Below, in pieces: positions 1 through 11,439 of a stretch of DNA of 64,000 nucleotides. The first letter of the stretch is position 1, and every line of letters begins with the position of its first letter. The position numbers and the translations under genes are program-made. Source of the DNA: Heterodera schachtii. Taxonomy: Eukaryota > Nematoda > Chromadorea > Rhabditida > Heteroderidae. The notes beneath the pieces were generated by a model. The model ran no database searches and was not told where the DNA came from. It saw nothing but the letters and a program-made list of their open reading frames with translations. The stretch covers positions 3,956,173 to 4,020,172 of the forward strand of contig SIJG01000004.1 of the NCBI GenBank assembly GCA_023374025.1. Direction: 5' to 3'.

Positions 1-2334
1 ATGCAAATCAGCGAATATTCAAAGCAAAAATATGAGGCACATCTTGGCATTGTGTATTTTATGAGAAAGAATTGGCACTGTGACAAAATTTGGGAGGAAT
101 TTAGAGAATATGAACGGACAGAATGCCAAAAATATCGCAAATATTTGGACATTTTGTACGAATATTTATATAGAGAATATTTTGGAATTCCAACAGTGAA
201 GCCAAAATTTGTGTTTAAAGACCAATTTGAAATCGAAGGACCAATAATTTATGCGATGAATTGTCTGGCAAAAATTTTCAAATTTTATTTTAATGAGAGT
301 CCATTTTATTATCATAATTTAAACAAATTGTTCAATTCGATTGATGGGTTTTTTCAACCAAAATTGTTAAATGAGGAGAAATTAAATTATGGAATAAAAT
401 TGGATAATGAAAAAAATTTGCCAATTAATGAAATGATTTTGCAATTGGCAATTGACACGGCGAATGAATGGCAAATAAATGAAAGTTTAGATGGAATAAT
501 CCGGCAAAATTTTGACAAAAATTTGGAGGAAATGTTTAGAAAAGCGGAAGAAAGTTCAAACGAAGATGAAGAAGAGGAAGAATATTTTGATGTAGATATA
601 GTAAATAAAAATGAGAACGCATTCGATGATTCATTGAAATGGGTGAGAAATGAGAAAAATTATTTTATTTTATTTTATTTTTTGCATTTTTATTAATCTA
701 TAATTAGAGACCAGATTTTTAGGTTTTATTTTGCGGATAGTACTTGATGAGAGAAGCACGAAAAACACATTTTGTCTTAACAATTTTTGATTTAGAGCAA
801 CTTTTTAGCACCTAAAAATACCTAAAACGGGTGGGTTATCATCTATTTTGGCATTTTCGAACTTTAGCACCTATTTTGGCCTTTTTCCAGAAATTTCATA
901 GCAAAAATGCAATAAAAACGAAAAATACACTCCTAAGAATCGATCTCAAAAAAATTTAAATATACCCCTAAAAATTGTCCAAAATTTCAGAAAATATTCC
1001 CCTAAGAAAAAAAAAATGTTCCCAAAAATTCGTCTCCAAAACTACTTTGCACTTTTTTGGCACCTATTTTAGTACCTATTTCAGGGTTTTTAGCACCTAA
1101 AAATCCAGTCTCTATCTATAATTGTTTAGCCAAGGGCGTAGCCAGACTCTTGGCTTCGGAGGGGGCTGAAGTCAAAAATTCGATTTTTAGGGGTGTATTT
1201 TTCGTTTTTTGAAGTCCCGAATTATGGGGTGTATTTTACAAAATTTTTCGCCGTTTTCACCAAAAAATTACTATATTTTTTTTTGCCATTTTGGCCTGCA
1301 TTTTTCAAAAATATGGTAAAATGGGGGTCCGGCGGTGCCGATAGGCGCCGCCGGGAAAATTTTTGAGTATTTAAATGCAATTTTGTTATGAAAATTGCTT
1401 AAAATTTCAAAAAAATTTACTGAAAATTTTATAATTTTTTTGGGTTTCGGGGGGGGGGGGGGGGGGGGGGGGCGTTTTTGGGTTTCGGGGCGGGGGGGGG
1501 GGGAGGCTTTAGCCCCCTCAGTTTTTTTGGGTTTCTGGGCGGGGGGGGGGGGGGGGTGAGGCTTAGCCCCCTCAGTTTTTTTGGGTTTCGGGGGGAGGGG
1601 CTTTAGCCCCCTCAGCCCCCCCCCCTGCCTACGCCCTTGGTTTAGACGGATGACGCATTGTTTTCTGAGTTTGTGAAAGCACAAGCGGTGACAGATCTTC
1701 AGAAATTTAAACATTTAATAGAAGGATACAGCAATTATGAAAAAGTTAATGAGGATGATTTGATACAACAATGTGCATCATATCTTTGCGTCGTTTACTT
1801 TTTCCGAAACAATTGGCAACAATGTGAGGGAACTTGTGATGATAATAATACAAATTGTCAAATGTACCGTAAACATTTGCACATTTTGTACGAATATTTG
1901 TTCCGGCTTTATGCCGAAGGTATGTGCCATTTGCTGTTCTCAGTGATTTTAATAAATTTAAAATATTTAAAATTAATTAAGCTAAAAATCCAAATGAGTC
2001 GAAACAATTGGCACCGGTAATTAGGCCAATATTTGTTGGTGCATCTGGCAGAGCTCTAAGCTTAATTGAGGTTCTCATTAATTTAAATTTTGTTGCGAAA
2101 TATTCTTGCAAGAAAGAATATGATTTGGCTACCAAATCGTATGCAATGGAATTGGTAAATGAGGTGGAATTCAATTATGATAAAAATATTAAAGAGAATT
2201 TAAATGATTCGACGGATTTAAACGAATCGATGGACACTTATGAAATCATTCGAAAGGAATTTGAGCAAAAAATGGAAAAAATATGTGAAGGAAAATGTGG
2301 ACAGCTCAAAGAAACTCTTTGGTTTACTGGATAA
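1..2334 (+). CDS. Family A secreted two-domain protein, copy A1 (5' end outside window)
   Basis: Not a family I recognise. Exons: 1-642 (open from the first base, so the signal-peptide exon and start of exon 2 lie upstream), 1646-1919, 1982-2334; together 422 codons plus stop, all in phase. Exon 2 shows HLGIVYFMRKNWHCDKI, then CQKYRKYLDILYEYLYREY and VKPKF. Exon 3 repeats the same order (YFFRNNWQQC, CQMYRKHLHILYEYLFRLYAEG) and exon 4 continues with RPIF, so the protein is two copies of one helical, Cys-containing domain. The complete paralogues at 16.6, 25.7, 31.3 and 39.5 kb have the same exon plan and a signal peptide, so this copy is probably secreted. An acidic run (DEEEEEE) sits near the end of exon 2. 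AATAAA lies 10 bases after the stop. The first intron, 643-1645, is swollen by two transposons; removing them leaves about 70 bases. Function unknown. Confidence 0.72.
705..1114. mobile_element. hAT-type MITE in intron 1 of A1
   Basis: The ends are inverted repeats: TAGAGACCAGATTTTTAGG on the left, and CCTAAAAATCCAGTCTCTA on the right. An 8-bp target duplication, TCTATAAT, flanks it at 697-704 and 1115-1122. No coding capacity. Eight-base duplication and a TAGAG end fit the hAT superfamily. Confidence 0.85.
1130..1640. mobile_element. TIR element inserted at the 3' splice site of A1 intron 1
   Basis: Terminal repeats CCAAGGGCGTAG and CTACGCCCTTGG are flanked by the 5-bp repeat TTTAG at 1125-1129 and 1641-1645. 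The right TTTAG is the working splice acceptor of exon 3. The interior holds very long G runs (about 1449-1560), GGGCTTTAGCCCCCTCAG-type repeats and one copy of the 26-bp GC hairpin (1329-1354). No transposase. Superfamily not assigned. Confidence 0.75.
1329..1354. repeat. GC-rich hairpin module (copy in A1 intron)
   Basis: Arms GGCGGTGCC and GGCGCCGCC around GATA, flanked by CC and GG, inside the element at 1130-1640. The same 26-bp block recurs in other elements: see 24379-24404, 36686-36700 (half), 49374-50096, 52856-54147 and 58286-58508. Confidence 0.85.
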
Positions 2335-2442
2335 GAGTGAAAAAATAAATTTTAAATTCATACTAATTAGGTGAACAATAAATTAAGTGATTTAGTTTTT
2401 AATGAAATTCAAATTCCAACCATATTGGACAATCTTACTATC

Positions 2443-2823
2443 CGTGGTGAGTCGAAGGACAAAAAGTGCAAAGTTTGCAAAGTTTTTTGACTAAATCAAC
2501 TCACAACTTCTTTTTTTTTAGACTCAACCAAATTGCACAATCTTGGTATCATACGATAGTCCTTGAATTGCTTTATTAGTTTGTTAAATTTCAAAAAGTT
2601 TTATTAAGTTTTTCAAAAGTTATGACAATTTTTTCATTTTTTTTGGTTAGAACTTTTGAAAAACTTAGTAAATTTTTTGAAATTTAGCAAGCTAATAAAG
2701 CAATTCAAGGGTTATCGTATGATACCAAGATTGTGCAATTTGGTTGCGTCTGAGAAAAGTTATGAGTTGATTTAGTCAAAAATTAACAAATTTTGCATTT
2801 TTTGTCCTTTGACATAGCACCCA
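2443..2823. mobile_element. Palindromic MITE, Mutator-like arms
   Basis: Two long inverted arms meet near 2630. The outer ends read GTGAGTCGAAGGACAAAAA on the left and, complemented on the right, GTGCTATGTCAAAGGACA. Inner arms share CAATCTTGGTATCATACGAT. TACTATC repeats at 2436-2442 and 2824-2830 as a probable target duplication. The GTGCTATGTCA end matches the element at 32800-33197, which has a 10-bp duplication. No ORF. Confidence 0.7.
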
Positions 2824-3004
2824 TACTATCATTCAAAAGTTCTTGATGAGCAGAACCCTTTCGAAGCAAATGTTAAGCATTTTGAAAAAAGTTAATGCAT
2901 CTGAACGTTTACTTTTGCTTATAAAAGTCTCTCCTCATCAAGAGCTAAAATTTTATTTCTATTATTCTTATTTTGTTTGATTTCGGCATTTTAAAAATTA
3001 TGGC

Positions 3005-3584
3005 CAGGTAACGGATTTATATGTGCTAAAAAACCCTCAAAATATGTGCTAAAACCCCAAAAAAGGCAAAAATATGTGCCAAAAATTGAAAAAAACTGCT
3101 CATAAATAAGCGAATTTCTCAAAAAAGTCTCTTTTTTTTTTTTACAAATTTTGCTAGTATAATGCTAATCAAAAGCATTATAATGCTTTTTGACGTAAAT
3201 TTTTTCTCGCTCTCAAAGATTTACTCATTTTTCGGAATTTTCTTCGATAAAATTCTAATTAACCTTAAAAGTGAAAAAAGTCATGAAAAGCGCAAAAAAA
3301 TGGAAAAAATTGAACATTTTTGGGGACATTTTGTCAAGAATTTGATTGACAAAAAAAGAACTTTTGTAAAAAAAAATCAAAATTTCTAAAAATTGCCAAA
3401 ATATTTGCCAAAAACTACCAAAATATGTTTTTATTCGCCAAAAACTACCAAAATATGTTTTTATATGTGCTGAAAACTCGCTCTGATTGAAAGGAAAACA
3501 GGTAAAAATGCTATTTTTGAGCTTTTCATGCGATAGCATATGCGCAAAAAAAAAAAATATAAAAACATATAAATCCGTTCCCTG
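3005..3584. mobile_element. hAT-type MITE
   Basis: Ends CAGGTAACGGATTTATATG and CATATAAATCCGTTCCCTG, with the 8-bp duplication ATTATGGC at 2997-3004 and 3585-3592. AT-rich interior with tandem ATATGTGCTAAAA blocks and no meaningful ORF. Confidence 0.88.
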
Positions 3585-3693
3585 ATTATGGCAATATTCC
3601 GCAATTTTATTTCTATATTTTAGTAAAAAAAAAAAAACGTATTATTTTATTAAAATGGAGAAAAAAATCATCGCGTTCAATTATTTTCGCCAT

Positions 3694-3841
3694 TTACACA
3701 AGCTTTTCCGGAGCCCCGCTAACGCTGTCCAAATAAATGCTGGGCCCAAAGCTTGGCGATGCGTCCTTGGCTAATTTTTCGCTAAATTCAATGTCTTCGT
3801 CCACAGATACCGTTCGTTGTCGTTGATGTATTCGAGTGAAT
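3694..3841 (-). CDS. Isolated 3'-terminal exon of an unrecognised gene
   Basis: On the minus strand a splice acceptor (TTTTCTAG) is followed by 48 sense codons and a TAA. The peptide begins FTRIHQRQRTVSVDED and ends SIYLDSVSGAPEKLV. Base and codon use are more balanced than in the surrounding AT-rich DNA, which is why I take it as coding. No matching upstream exon is visible before 4200, where repeated transposon-like DNA begins, so the gene is either split by a long intron or a remnant. I do not recognise the peptide. Confidence 0.4.
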
Positions 3842-4417
3842 CTAGAAAATTTTTCTAAAATTATTCCAATTTTCTACCAATAGGGGAGGTGACGACACCC
3901 GAGTTTCGGCTTTTCAAACCCCTTCAAAAGAGGGGAGGAGGCTCTATTGGAGGGGCAGGGGAAGGGATGTTCGTTTCTGCGCCAACGATTCGGCGCCGAC
4001 ATTTTGGCGCAAAATCAAATTAAAAAAAATAATAAAAATAATGAATTAAAAGAATTAAGACTTCCATAAGGGTATCGATAGTATAAAGAATGCCTCAAAA
4101 AATGCAATTTCGTGAGTTGAAAACTTTGTACGTGTTATTTCTTCTTTTTTTTAGTCCAACAAATTTCTTAGTGATTATTTGCGTTTTTTTTTTTGTTGTT
4201 TTGTAACATTTTAATTTTGGAAAATTGAATTTTTATACTCTATTCAAGACAGGTGGTTCTATTGGAGGGGTACCAAATTAAATTTTTATTCAAAATATTT
4301 TTTTATTACTGTAATGAGCAGCATGCACAGCCGACAATCATCGTAATGCAGAGTAGAAGAGTACTCGAAAGCCACAATGTCTCGATTAGGAATGTTAGGG
4401 TTACTATAAAAAAAAAG

Positions 4418-4420
<3 letters not shown>

Positions 4421-4456
<36 letters not shown>
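4421..4456. repeat. (TA)n microsatellite
   Basis: Uninterrupted TA dinucleotide run of about 18 units inside tandem unit 1; absent from the matching place in unit 2. Confidence 0.95.
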
Positions 4457-4462
<6 letters not shown>

Positions 4463-5239
4463 TATTTTGAAATATCAATAATGATATTTTTATGAAAATT
4501 TGGCCAACCATTTTCATCATTTTCATTCAGCTCAGCAGTGTGGAGTTGCATTGGAATAAATCTGAAAATTTCAAAATATGTTCACCTATTTTGAATGGAA
4601 AAAAAAATCATTTTTAAGGAAATAAAATTAAAAAAAATATATTTTTAAATTTTGGGAAAACTGATAAAAACCTTAAAAATTTTCAAAAATAACAAAACGA
4701 CGGACGATATTTTGCAACATCGATAAAATAAATAAGCTTATTGCTCCATTGAAGGACAATTTTCACACAATGCTTTATAATTACGGTCCATTATTTTTCG
4801 TGCCAAATACGAAATTTTTAAATATAGAAAACGGATTTTCTAATTTTGGCATAAACATCTGACTTCTTAATTACATTTTATTTTATAATATTAAAATTAT
4901 TAAATGAAAATATATGGGAAAAATCACGCATTAAACAATATTTCTGTATGGCATTTCTTGAGAAAATGAAGTTTATAAATTGATATAAAGGCCATTAAAT
5001 GAGGCTTCTCCCATTTCATGTGCCATTTACACAGAAAATGAAATCTTTTTGATAGGCTTTTTCTTTCCCCGTCCTTTCTTAATCCGTCCGCATGGACGGC
5101 TTTGTTAATTTGTGATAAACGAACGTCGTTTGACGTACATTGAAAAAAGTTACATATAAAAAAGGGCTAAAAGTGCGAAAAAAGGTGTAACGGTAAAGCA
5201 TTTTTTTCTTTTAAGTTAGTTGCATTTGAGCTAAGCATT

Positions 5240-5510
5240 TGTCGTAAAATTGGGTCCGGATTTTAATGGCAAGCAAAAATGCCAAAAATCTGCATTTAAT
5301 ATGGGCTAAAAAATGCCAAAAACCGACCGGATTTTAATGGCAAGCAAAAATGCCAAAAATCTGCATTTAATATGGGCTAAAAAATGCCAAAAACCGACAT
5401 TTAATATGGGCTAAAAATGCCAAAAATCGACATTTAATATGGGCTAAAAATGCCAAAAATCGGCATTTAATATGGCCTAAAAATGCCAAAATGCGCAACA
5501 AAAGTCGTAA
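5240..5510. repeat. Short tandem repeats with AAAAATGCCAAAAA core
   Basis: A unit of about 32-75 bases built from GCATTTAATATGGGCTAAAA and AAAATGCCAAAAA is repeated, giving seven ATGCCA cores. Unit 2 (8830-8900) has a shorter version, so the array expanded after the duplication. No gene. Confidence 0.85.
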
Positions 5511-6285
5511 AATAATAAACCGTCAGAGGATGAAACTAATTACTCTTACGACAGTTCATAAGAAAAAAAAATGTGTCGTAGAATAAGTGAGAAAATATAT
5601 GTTTGATCAAAATACGATTAAAAAAATGAATAAAAATATTAATCAGCAACTGTGTAAATGCAAAATCACTTATGAAAATGAACGTAAATTTTATTTTTCT
5701 CGGTCTTATTTATAATAAGGAATTTTTATTTGTTTTAAATTGTTTTAATTTATTTAATAATTTTATTAAAACCGCCGATCTCCACCCAACTTTGAATATG
5801 GAGTCATCGGTTGCCCCTTCCCCGACCCTGATCAGCTAGTTATTTTTTATGCCTTTCACTCACATCTTAATAAGCAAATTAAGAATTTTTATAAAAGTGG
5901 CGTCTAATAAAATAAACCACTTGTATTACTAATAATATTAATTTGATTTAAAATTTACCCGGAAATATTTAAATATGAAATTAAAAAATAAATAAATACA
6001 AATTATATCCGGATTTATGGGGCTAAAAAACTCCAACAATGTGCGTTCAATATTAACTAAAAATGCCAAAATAGGTGTAACAAAAAACAGGCTTTATCTA
6101 TGCCTGTTTTGAATGTCATATCTTAAAATTTTTTATGTTAGTTTAGTCAATCTCTAATAAAAAAAAATATTTATTAAAAATAAATCATTTATAATTATGA
6201 CATTAGCGAAAGCAATTAAAATGGAATATTTGCGCGAAAAAGCAAGACTATGTTGTATTCCCATTTGATTTTTTAATCAATTTTC

Positions 6286-7142
6286 TCAACGAATAACATG
6301 GTGAACAGTTGAAGGAACATTGTTGGCCACTAAAAAATAATTTTAATATTTATTTTCAAATAAACAATCCAAGTGTCTAATAAGATTTCTATAATAAAAA
6401 AACCTAAATTCCAAAAACTTTCTTTAATTACATACAAATATAAGGTATAAAAATTATAAAAAATTTTGGTTTACTGTATAAACTTTAAATTTCAAAAATA
6501 ATCAAATCTTTTCAATTAAAACCCTCAATAAAAAAGTTGAAAAACTTAATTACTAAAATGTATCCATTTGCAAATTTAATTTCTTAATTGCCCTTAATTA
6601 GTTTTTGGCTTTAAACAACACACCATTGTTCATGAGTTCGGCACAGTTTGGCACATACATGAGCATCCAAAATCCATTGTCTGACAGCCGATAGAACATT
6701 TTCATTTTTGCCAGGACGGCATTCATCGCCTGAGGCGATGCCGTGGTGCCATTGTTATTGGTGAACCCTAATTGTCCCACAGCACCAGTGATCATTTCTG
6801 GCGTGATCAACTGCGTAACGCACCAGCCATTGGCGGCTGCCATTTCGGTTGCTGATGCGGATGGACAAAACTGTGCCAAGTTTAATAAAACTGTGCCAAA
6901 TTTAAATATTTGATTATTTTATTATTATTAATATCAATAAAATCTTTTTATTAATTTACCTTTTGAAGCAGCATTTTTCGCACTTTTTCATCCTTAAATG
7001 ACGCACTTTTTGTGCATGACAACGCAAAACAACGTTCATCGGCACCAGCAATTTGAGGTGGTAATGGCGGATCATTTTCTTTTTCCCCAAAACAATTGTG
7101 AAAAATTGCGGAAAATAATAAAATGAGCACAAAAAATTGCAT
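6286..7142 (-). CDS. Family B small secreted protein, copy B1
   Basis: Unrecognised family. Exon 1 is 7142-6960 (61 codons): a signal peptide MQFFVLILLFSAIFHNCFG, then a proline-rich piece (PPLPPQIAGADERC). A GGCACAG acceptor starts exon 2 at 6870: FCPSASATEMAAANGWC, then NNNGTTASPQAMNAVLAKMK, and NGFWMLMYVPNCAE. Exon 2 can read to a stop at 6598-6600 (end FKAKN), or splice at AATG|GTGTGT (6624) to a 44-base exon at 6329-6286 coding VANNVPSTVHHVIR. That exon is conserved in B2 and B3 with mostly synonymous changes, so I favour the three-exon form (about 157 aa). Five cysteines (four after the signal peptide) suggest a disulfide-stabilised secreted protein. Paralogues are at 9.4-10.7 and 42.5-44.5 kb. 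An upstream block shared with three other genes begins about 180 bases before the ATG. Confidence 0.7.
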
Positions 7143-7318
7143 TTTTTCTGTAATTCAAACAATTATTCAACTTTTAAATAAAATTTTATTCTTCAAACCA
7201 TACGAAAAATTAATTTCAACAAAAATAATTAATTTTTTATGACGCCTAATTATTTTATTAGCATGCGATGTTTTTCTTAAATAGCATAGTTGTCCTTGAA
7301 AATGTCTAAATTATCTTT

Positions 7319-7880
7319 AAGGATGCCCTTGCCATTTTATAATTATTATTATAGTAAAAAAAAAAAAAATTAAAATTTATCATTGTGAATAATTAATGAA
7401 AAGAAGAAACAAATTTTGTATATCAAAATCATTTTATTTATAAATATTCTTTAATTTAATTAATTTTTATTTAATAATACGGAAAATTAAAGAATTATTT
7501 TCATTGTTAAGTTTAAATAAATAAAGCAATTTGGAATTGAAAGAAATGTGTGAATTTATCGTGTTTTTAACTAGTTTTATAATTATATTGCGCTGATGAT
7601 AAAAATTTTTTCTTTTGGTTGAACTAAAATTTAGATCAAAACAATCCCATCGCACGGACAAAACAAAACCTTCATTATAATCCATCATTTTTACGATAAA
7701 TTCGAAGACATTATGAAATTAATTATGTAATTAATTATTTTTGAATCATTCTCAAATGTCTGAGTTGGAACAAAACCCTTGAAAACAGGTTCCAAAAATT
7801 GGAATATAGATTGAAGTTCCAATACAGCAGAGAGCGTAAAAATTGCACTCTAACAATCTTTTTTTACCATTTTGAAAAAT
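7319..7880 (-). promoter_or_regulatory. Shared upstream block, copy 1 (before B1)
   Basis: About 560 bases, starting roughly 180 bases before the B1 start, recur before B2 (11440-11920), before the acidic repeat gene (14700-15180) and, weaker, before B3 (45170-45550). Best-kept parts are AATTAATGAAAAGAAGAAAC, ATCGCACGGACAAAACAAAA and TCTCAAATGTCTGAG. A promoter role is inferred from position only. Confidence 0.6.
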
Positions 7881-9369
7881 TTTGATTTTATTACGTCGAA
7901 GCTTAATCCGGTTTTAAATCATTTTTTCATTTTTAAAAAATGTATTTATTATTTTTTCTATTTTTGTAATTTTTTTTCTTTTTGGAAATGAGTTCGGGGA
8001 AAGTGATTTTTTAAATGTCCACAATAATTTCTTCCTGATTAATCATTCGGATTTGAAATTTTATAACCTTTTTAACTTTAGAAAATTGAATTTTATATCT
8101 TTATTCAAGGTAGATGGTTATATTGGAGGGGTTGCAAACAAAAATTTTTATTTAAAACATATTTGTTAATAATTTAAAAATAAAATTTTTATTAAAATTT
8201 GGCCAACCATTTTCATCATTTTCATTCAGCTCAGCAGTGTGAAGTTGCATTGGAATAATTGAAAATTTCAAAATATATTCAGGTTTTTGACTGAAAAAAA
8301 CTTTTTTAAGGAAAAAAAAGAATAATAATATATTTTTAAATTTTGGGAAAACCGAAAAAAGCCTCACAAATTTTCATGGAATACCACGTAATTTGGCAAC
8401 AGAGATAAAATAAATAAAGCTAATACTCCATTGAAAAATATGGACAATTTCCACCAATGCTTAACAATGACAAGGAAATGAGGTCTTTTCATGGTCCATT
8501 AGTTTTCGCAGTTTTTTTCGTGCCAAATTCAGAATTTTTAACTATAAAGAACATGGATTTTGAAAATTTTTTGGCATGTGAAATCCAAGACTTAATATTG
8601 AAAAACATTAAAATGAAAAATATAAGTCATGCATTAAATTATATTTTCTGTATGGGATTTTTTGAAAAAATGAAAATTTTCTAATTTGAAATATAAGGGC
8701 ATTAAATGAGGCTTCTCCCATTTCATGTGCCATTTACACAGAAAATAAGTCTTTTTGATAAGCTTTTTCTTTCCCCGTCCTCTCTTATTTAAATTAGTTG
8801 CATTTGAGTTAAGCATTTGTCGTAAAATTCGGTCCGGATTTTAATGGCAAGCAAAAATGCCAAAAACCGGCATTTAATATGGGCTAAAAATGCCAAAATG
8901 ATAGCATTTAAAAATGAACGAAAAATACCAAAATGCGTTATAAAAAAAATGTGTCCATGCTGAGGTCAACTGTAAATGCCAAATCACTTATTATCTTAAA
9001 ATTTATTTTTACCGACCTTATAATTATCAAGGAATTTTAATTTTTTATAAAAATTAATTGTTTAATTTAATTTAAATTCTACATTTAATATGTAATTTAA
9101 TTTAATTATTAACTCGATGTCAAAAAAATTCGTTTTTTGTTTTTTCCTATTTAAATTGATTGTATGTCACTTTTTATTTTACAAAAAAATTTAAAAAAAA
9201 ATTATTTTGTTGACCATTTTCATGTTTGTTTAGTCAATCACTAAAGATATTTATTAAAAATAAATTTTAAAATTACGATATTTAGCGTAAGCAATTAAAA
9301 TGGAAGAAATAATTATTTGCGCGCAAAAGCAAGATTATGTATTATTCCCTTTTGATTCTTCATCAATTT

Positions 9370-10688
9370 TCATCGGATGACATGGTGAACAATTGACGGA
9401 ACATTGTTGGCCACTAAAAAAACATTTTAATATTCATTTTCAAATAACAATCGAATTTCTATAAAAAATAATCTAAATTTCAAAAAGTTCTTTAATTACA
9501 AACATTATGCTAGAAAAAAATATCAAAATTATTTGAGTTACTGTATGAATTTTAAATTTCTACTAGTAATGGAACGTTTTTCAATTAAAACCCGTTTGAT
9601 AATTTATTGATTTTTTTAATTGCCCTTAATTATTTTGGTATTTAACAATGCACCATTGTTCATGTGTTCGGCACCGCACAGTTTGGCACATACAAGAGCA
9701 TCCAAAATCCATTGTCTGCTAGCCGAAAAAATAGTTTCATTTTTGCCACAGCGGCATTGATCGCCTGAGGCGATGGTGTTGCCGTGGTGCCATTGTTGCT
9801 GATGGACAATTGGCCATAAGCAGAACTGATCATTTCAGGTGTGATCAACTGCGTAACGCACCAGCCATTGGCGGCTGCCATTTCAGTGGATGATGCGGAT
9901 GGACAATACTGTGCCAAATTTAAATGTTGATACACTTCAGATGAACAAAAATGTGCCAAATTTAAATGTTGATACACTTCAGATGAATAAAAATGTGCCA
10001 AATTCAAATTTTCATACAGTCCACATGGACAAAACTGTGCCAAATTTAAATGTTGATACACTTCAGATGAACAAAAATGTGCCAAATTCAAATTTTCATA
10101 CAGTCCACATGGACAAAACTGTGCCAAATTCAAATTTTCATACATTTCATATGGACAAAATTGTGCCAAATTTAAATATTTTGATACTTATTATTAGGGT
10201 CACGATTTCTAGTGATTTTTTTTTTGCTCGATTGTTTTGAAGTAATTAGCTCAAAAAACTCATTTCTGCGTTGAAATTTTTCGATTCTTCACTATTTTGG
10301 CGTTTTGTTGCTATTTTTCATTATTTCGGTCTTTTTGGAAAAATTGTTAACAAAAATGTAATAAAAACAACAACAAAAAAATGCACCCCTAAGAATTGAA
10401 ATAATTTTTTTTTTTTTAAATACACTCCTAAGAATTGGAAAATTTTCTCAAAAATTCTTAGTGAACATTATTTTTACTCAATTTTTGGCCTTTTTATTGA
10501 CTCACAGTTTGAATCAGCATTTTGTGCAAGTTTTCATCCTTCAACGACACACTTTTTGTGCATGTCAGCACCAAACATCGTTCATCGGCACCAGCAATTT
10601 GAGGCGGTAATGGCGGATCAATTTCTTTTTCCCCAAAACAATGGGGAAAAATTGCGGAAAATAATAAAATGAGCACAAAAAATTGCAT
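9370..10688 (-). CDS. Family B small secreted protein, copy B2, with expanded 42-bp repeat and early stop
   Basis: Exon 1, 10688-10506, encodes signal peptide MQFFVLILLFSAIFPHCFG and 42 further codons, with donor ACT|GTGAGT. Exon 2 begins inside six in-frame copies of a 14-codon repeat (units such as LAQFCPCGLYENLN and LAHFCSSEVYQHLN). Three units carry an AG acceptor, giving possible exon starts at 9908, 10034 and 10118, all in the same phase. The body then reads YCPSASSTEMAAANGWC to YVPNCA. Compared with B1 and B3, five extra bases (GGTGC repeated) shift the frame just after this and stop at 9660-9662, so the last 20 or so residues and the small exon 3 (9413-9370, VANNVPSIVHHVIR) cannot be read in frame. 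It may make a slightly shortened protein or be a young pseudogene. Confidence 0.6.
9901..10170 (-). repeat. 42-bp tandem repeat at the exon 2 boundary of B2
   Basis: Six 42-base units of two alternating types, plus a part unit. B1 has only two GGCACAG copies here, so the array grew in B2. Each unit keeps the reading frame and repeats the intron end TTTGGCACA(G). Confidence 0.92.
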
Positions 10689-10804
10689 TTTCTTTTTCTG
10701 TAATTTAAATAATTATTCTACTTTTTAATTAAAAAACCCTATTTTTGAACCAAAAAATTCAAAATTAAAAAAGAAAGGAAAAAAATAAAAAACTTTGTTT
10801 TTCT

Positions 10805-11404
10805 GGTTCTTATCCCTTTTGTCACCCCCCCCTGAAATTTTTTTTTAAATAATTTTTTCTAGGGTAATTTTATGCGCTGAACACATATATGATGTTTATT
10901 TTTAGCTCTTATGCTCTTTACATGTGTTACGTGAAATTTTTTGACTATTATTTGTCGGTAATAATGTGCTTTGTTCTTCCCATTTTTCCAAAAAAAAATA
11001 ATAAAAATTTAAAAAATCGTGAAAACACCTTCCCTAGGGGTTTTCGAGGTCGCTGATCACGAATCTGACACCCATTCATATTAATTCCGAACCCGAACCC
11101 GAATTCGAAGAAAAAGTTGAAAATTCAAATTTTATTTAATTTTTTACCATTGCTCGAAAATTGATTAATACTAGATATAAATTAGTAATAATTCATTGAA
11201 AAACATCAATACTGGTTATTCTGTACAGATTCTAACATAAAAGTAAATTTTTAAAAATTTGAATCTCGACTTTTTGTTCGAGTTCGGGTCCGGGATTCGG
11301 AATCGGCCAAAACTAATGTTAGATTCGTGTTCAGCGCATAAAATTAGTCTAGAAAAAATTATTTAAAAAAGAATTTCAGGGGGGTGACAAAAGGGATAAG
11401 AACC
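10805..11404. mobile_element. GG-ended palindromic MITE (Merlin-like candidate)
   Basis: Ends GGTTCTTATCCCTTTTGTCA and its complement at the right, with inverted arms of about 100 bases. Flanked by the 8-bp duplication GTTTTTCT at 10797-10804 and 11405-11412. It separates B2 from its upstream block. The interior has the CGAACCCGAACCCGAATTCG module also seen at 30.4, 51.7 and 61.7 kb. Merlin assignment rests on the GG end, the 8-bp duplication and a Merlin transposase remnant at 22.8 kb. Confidence 0.82.
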
Positions 11405-11439
11405 GTTTTTCTTTACTCTTGTTCATTATATGAGAAGTA

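Larger units (their letters stand above)
4200..7880. repeat. Tandem unit 1 of the B-gene array
   Basis: This stretch is repeated at about 8080-11930. Landmarks occur in the same order in both: a GGTTCTATTGGAGGGG-like start (4255, 8115); CATTTTCATCATTTTCATTC (4509, 8210); TGGCAAGCAAAAATGCCAAA (5266, 8844); the B gene; then the upstream block. Between 5560 and 6285 I see only AT-rich DNA without a gene. Confidence 0.75.

Noticed and set aside
1271..1714. Proline/glycine-rich minus ORF
   Set aside because: Produced by long G runs inside a TIR element.
4306..4551. Minus ORF starting MQLHTAELNENDENGWPNF, also at 8152-8367
   Set aside because: The first 20 codons agree between the copies, but they lie in a recent tandem duplication and the rest diverges into (TA)n; conservation does not show coding.
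5240..5510. Seven ATGCCA cores, the motif reported for dorsal-gland promoters in a Globodera species
   Set aside because: They sit in a simple tandem array downstream of B1, not in front of a start codon; treated as repeat noise.
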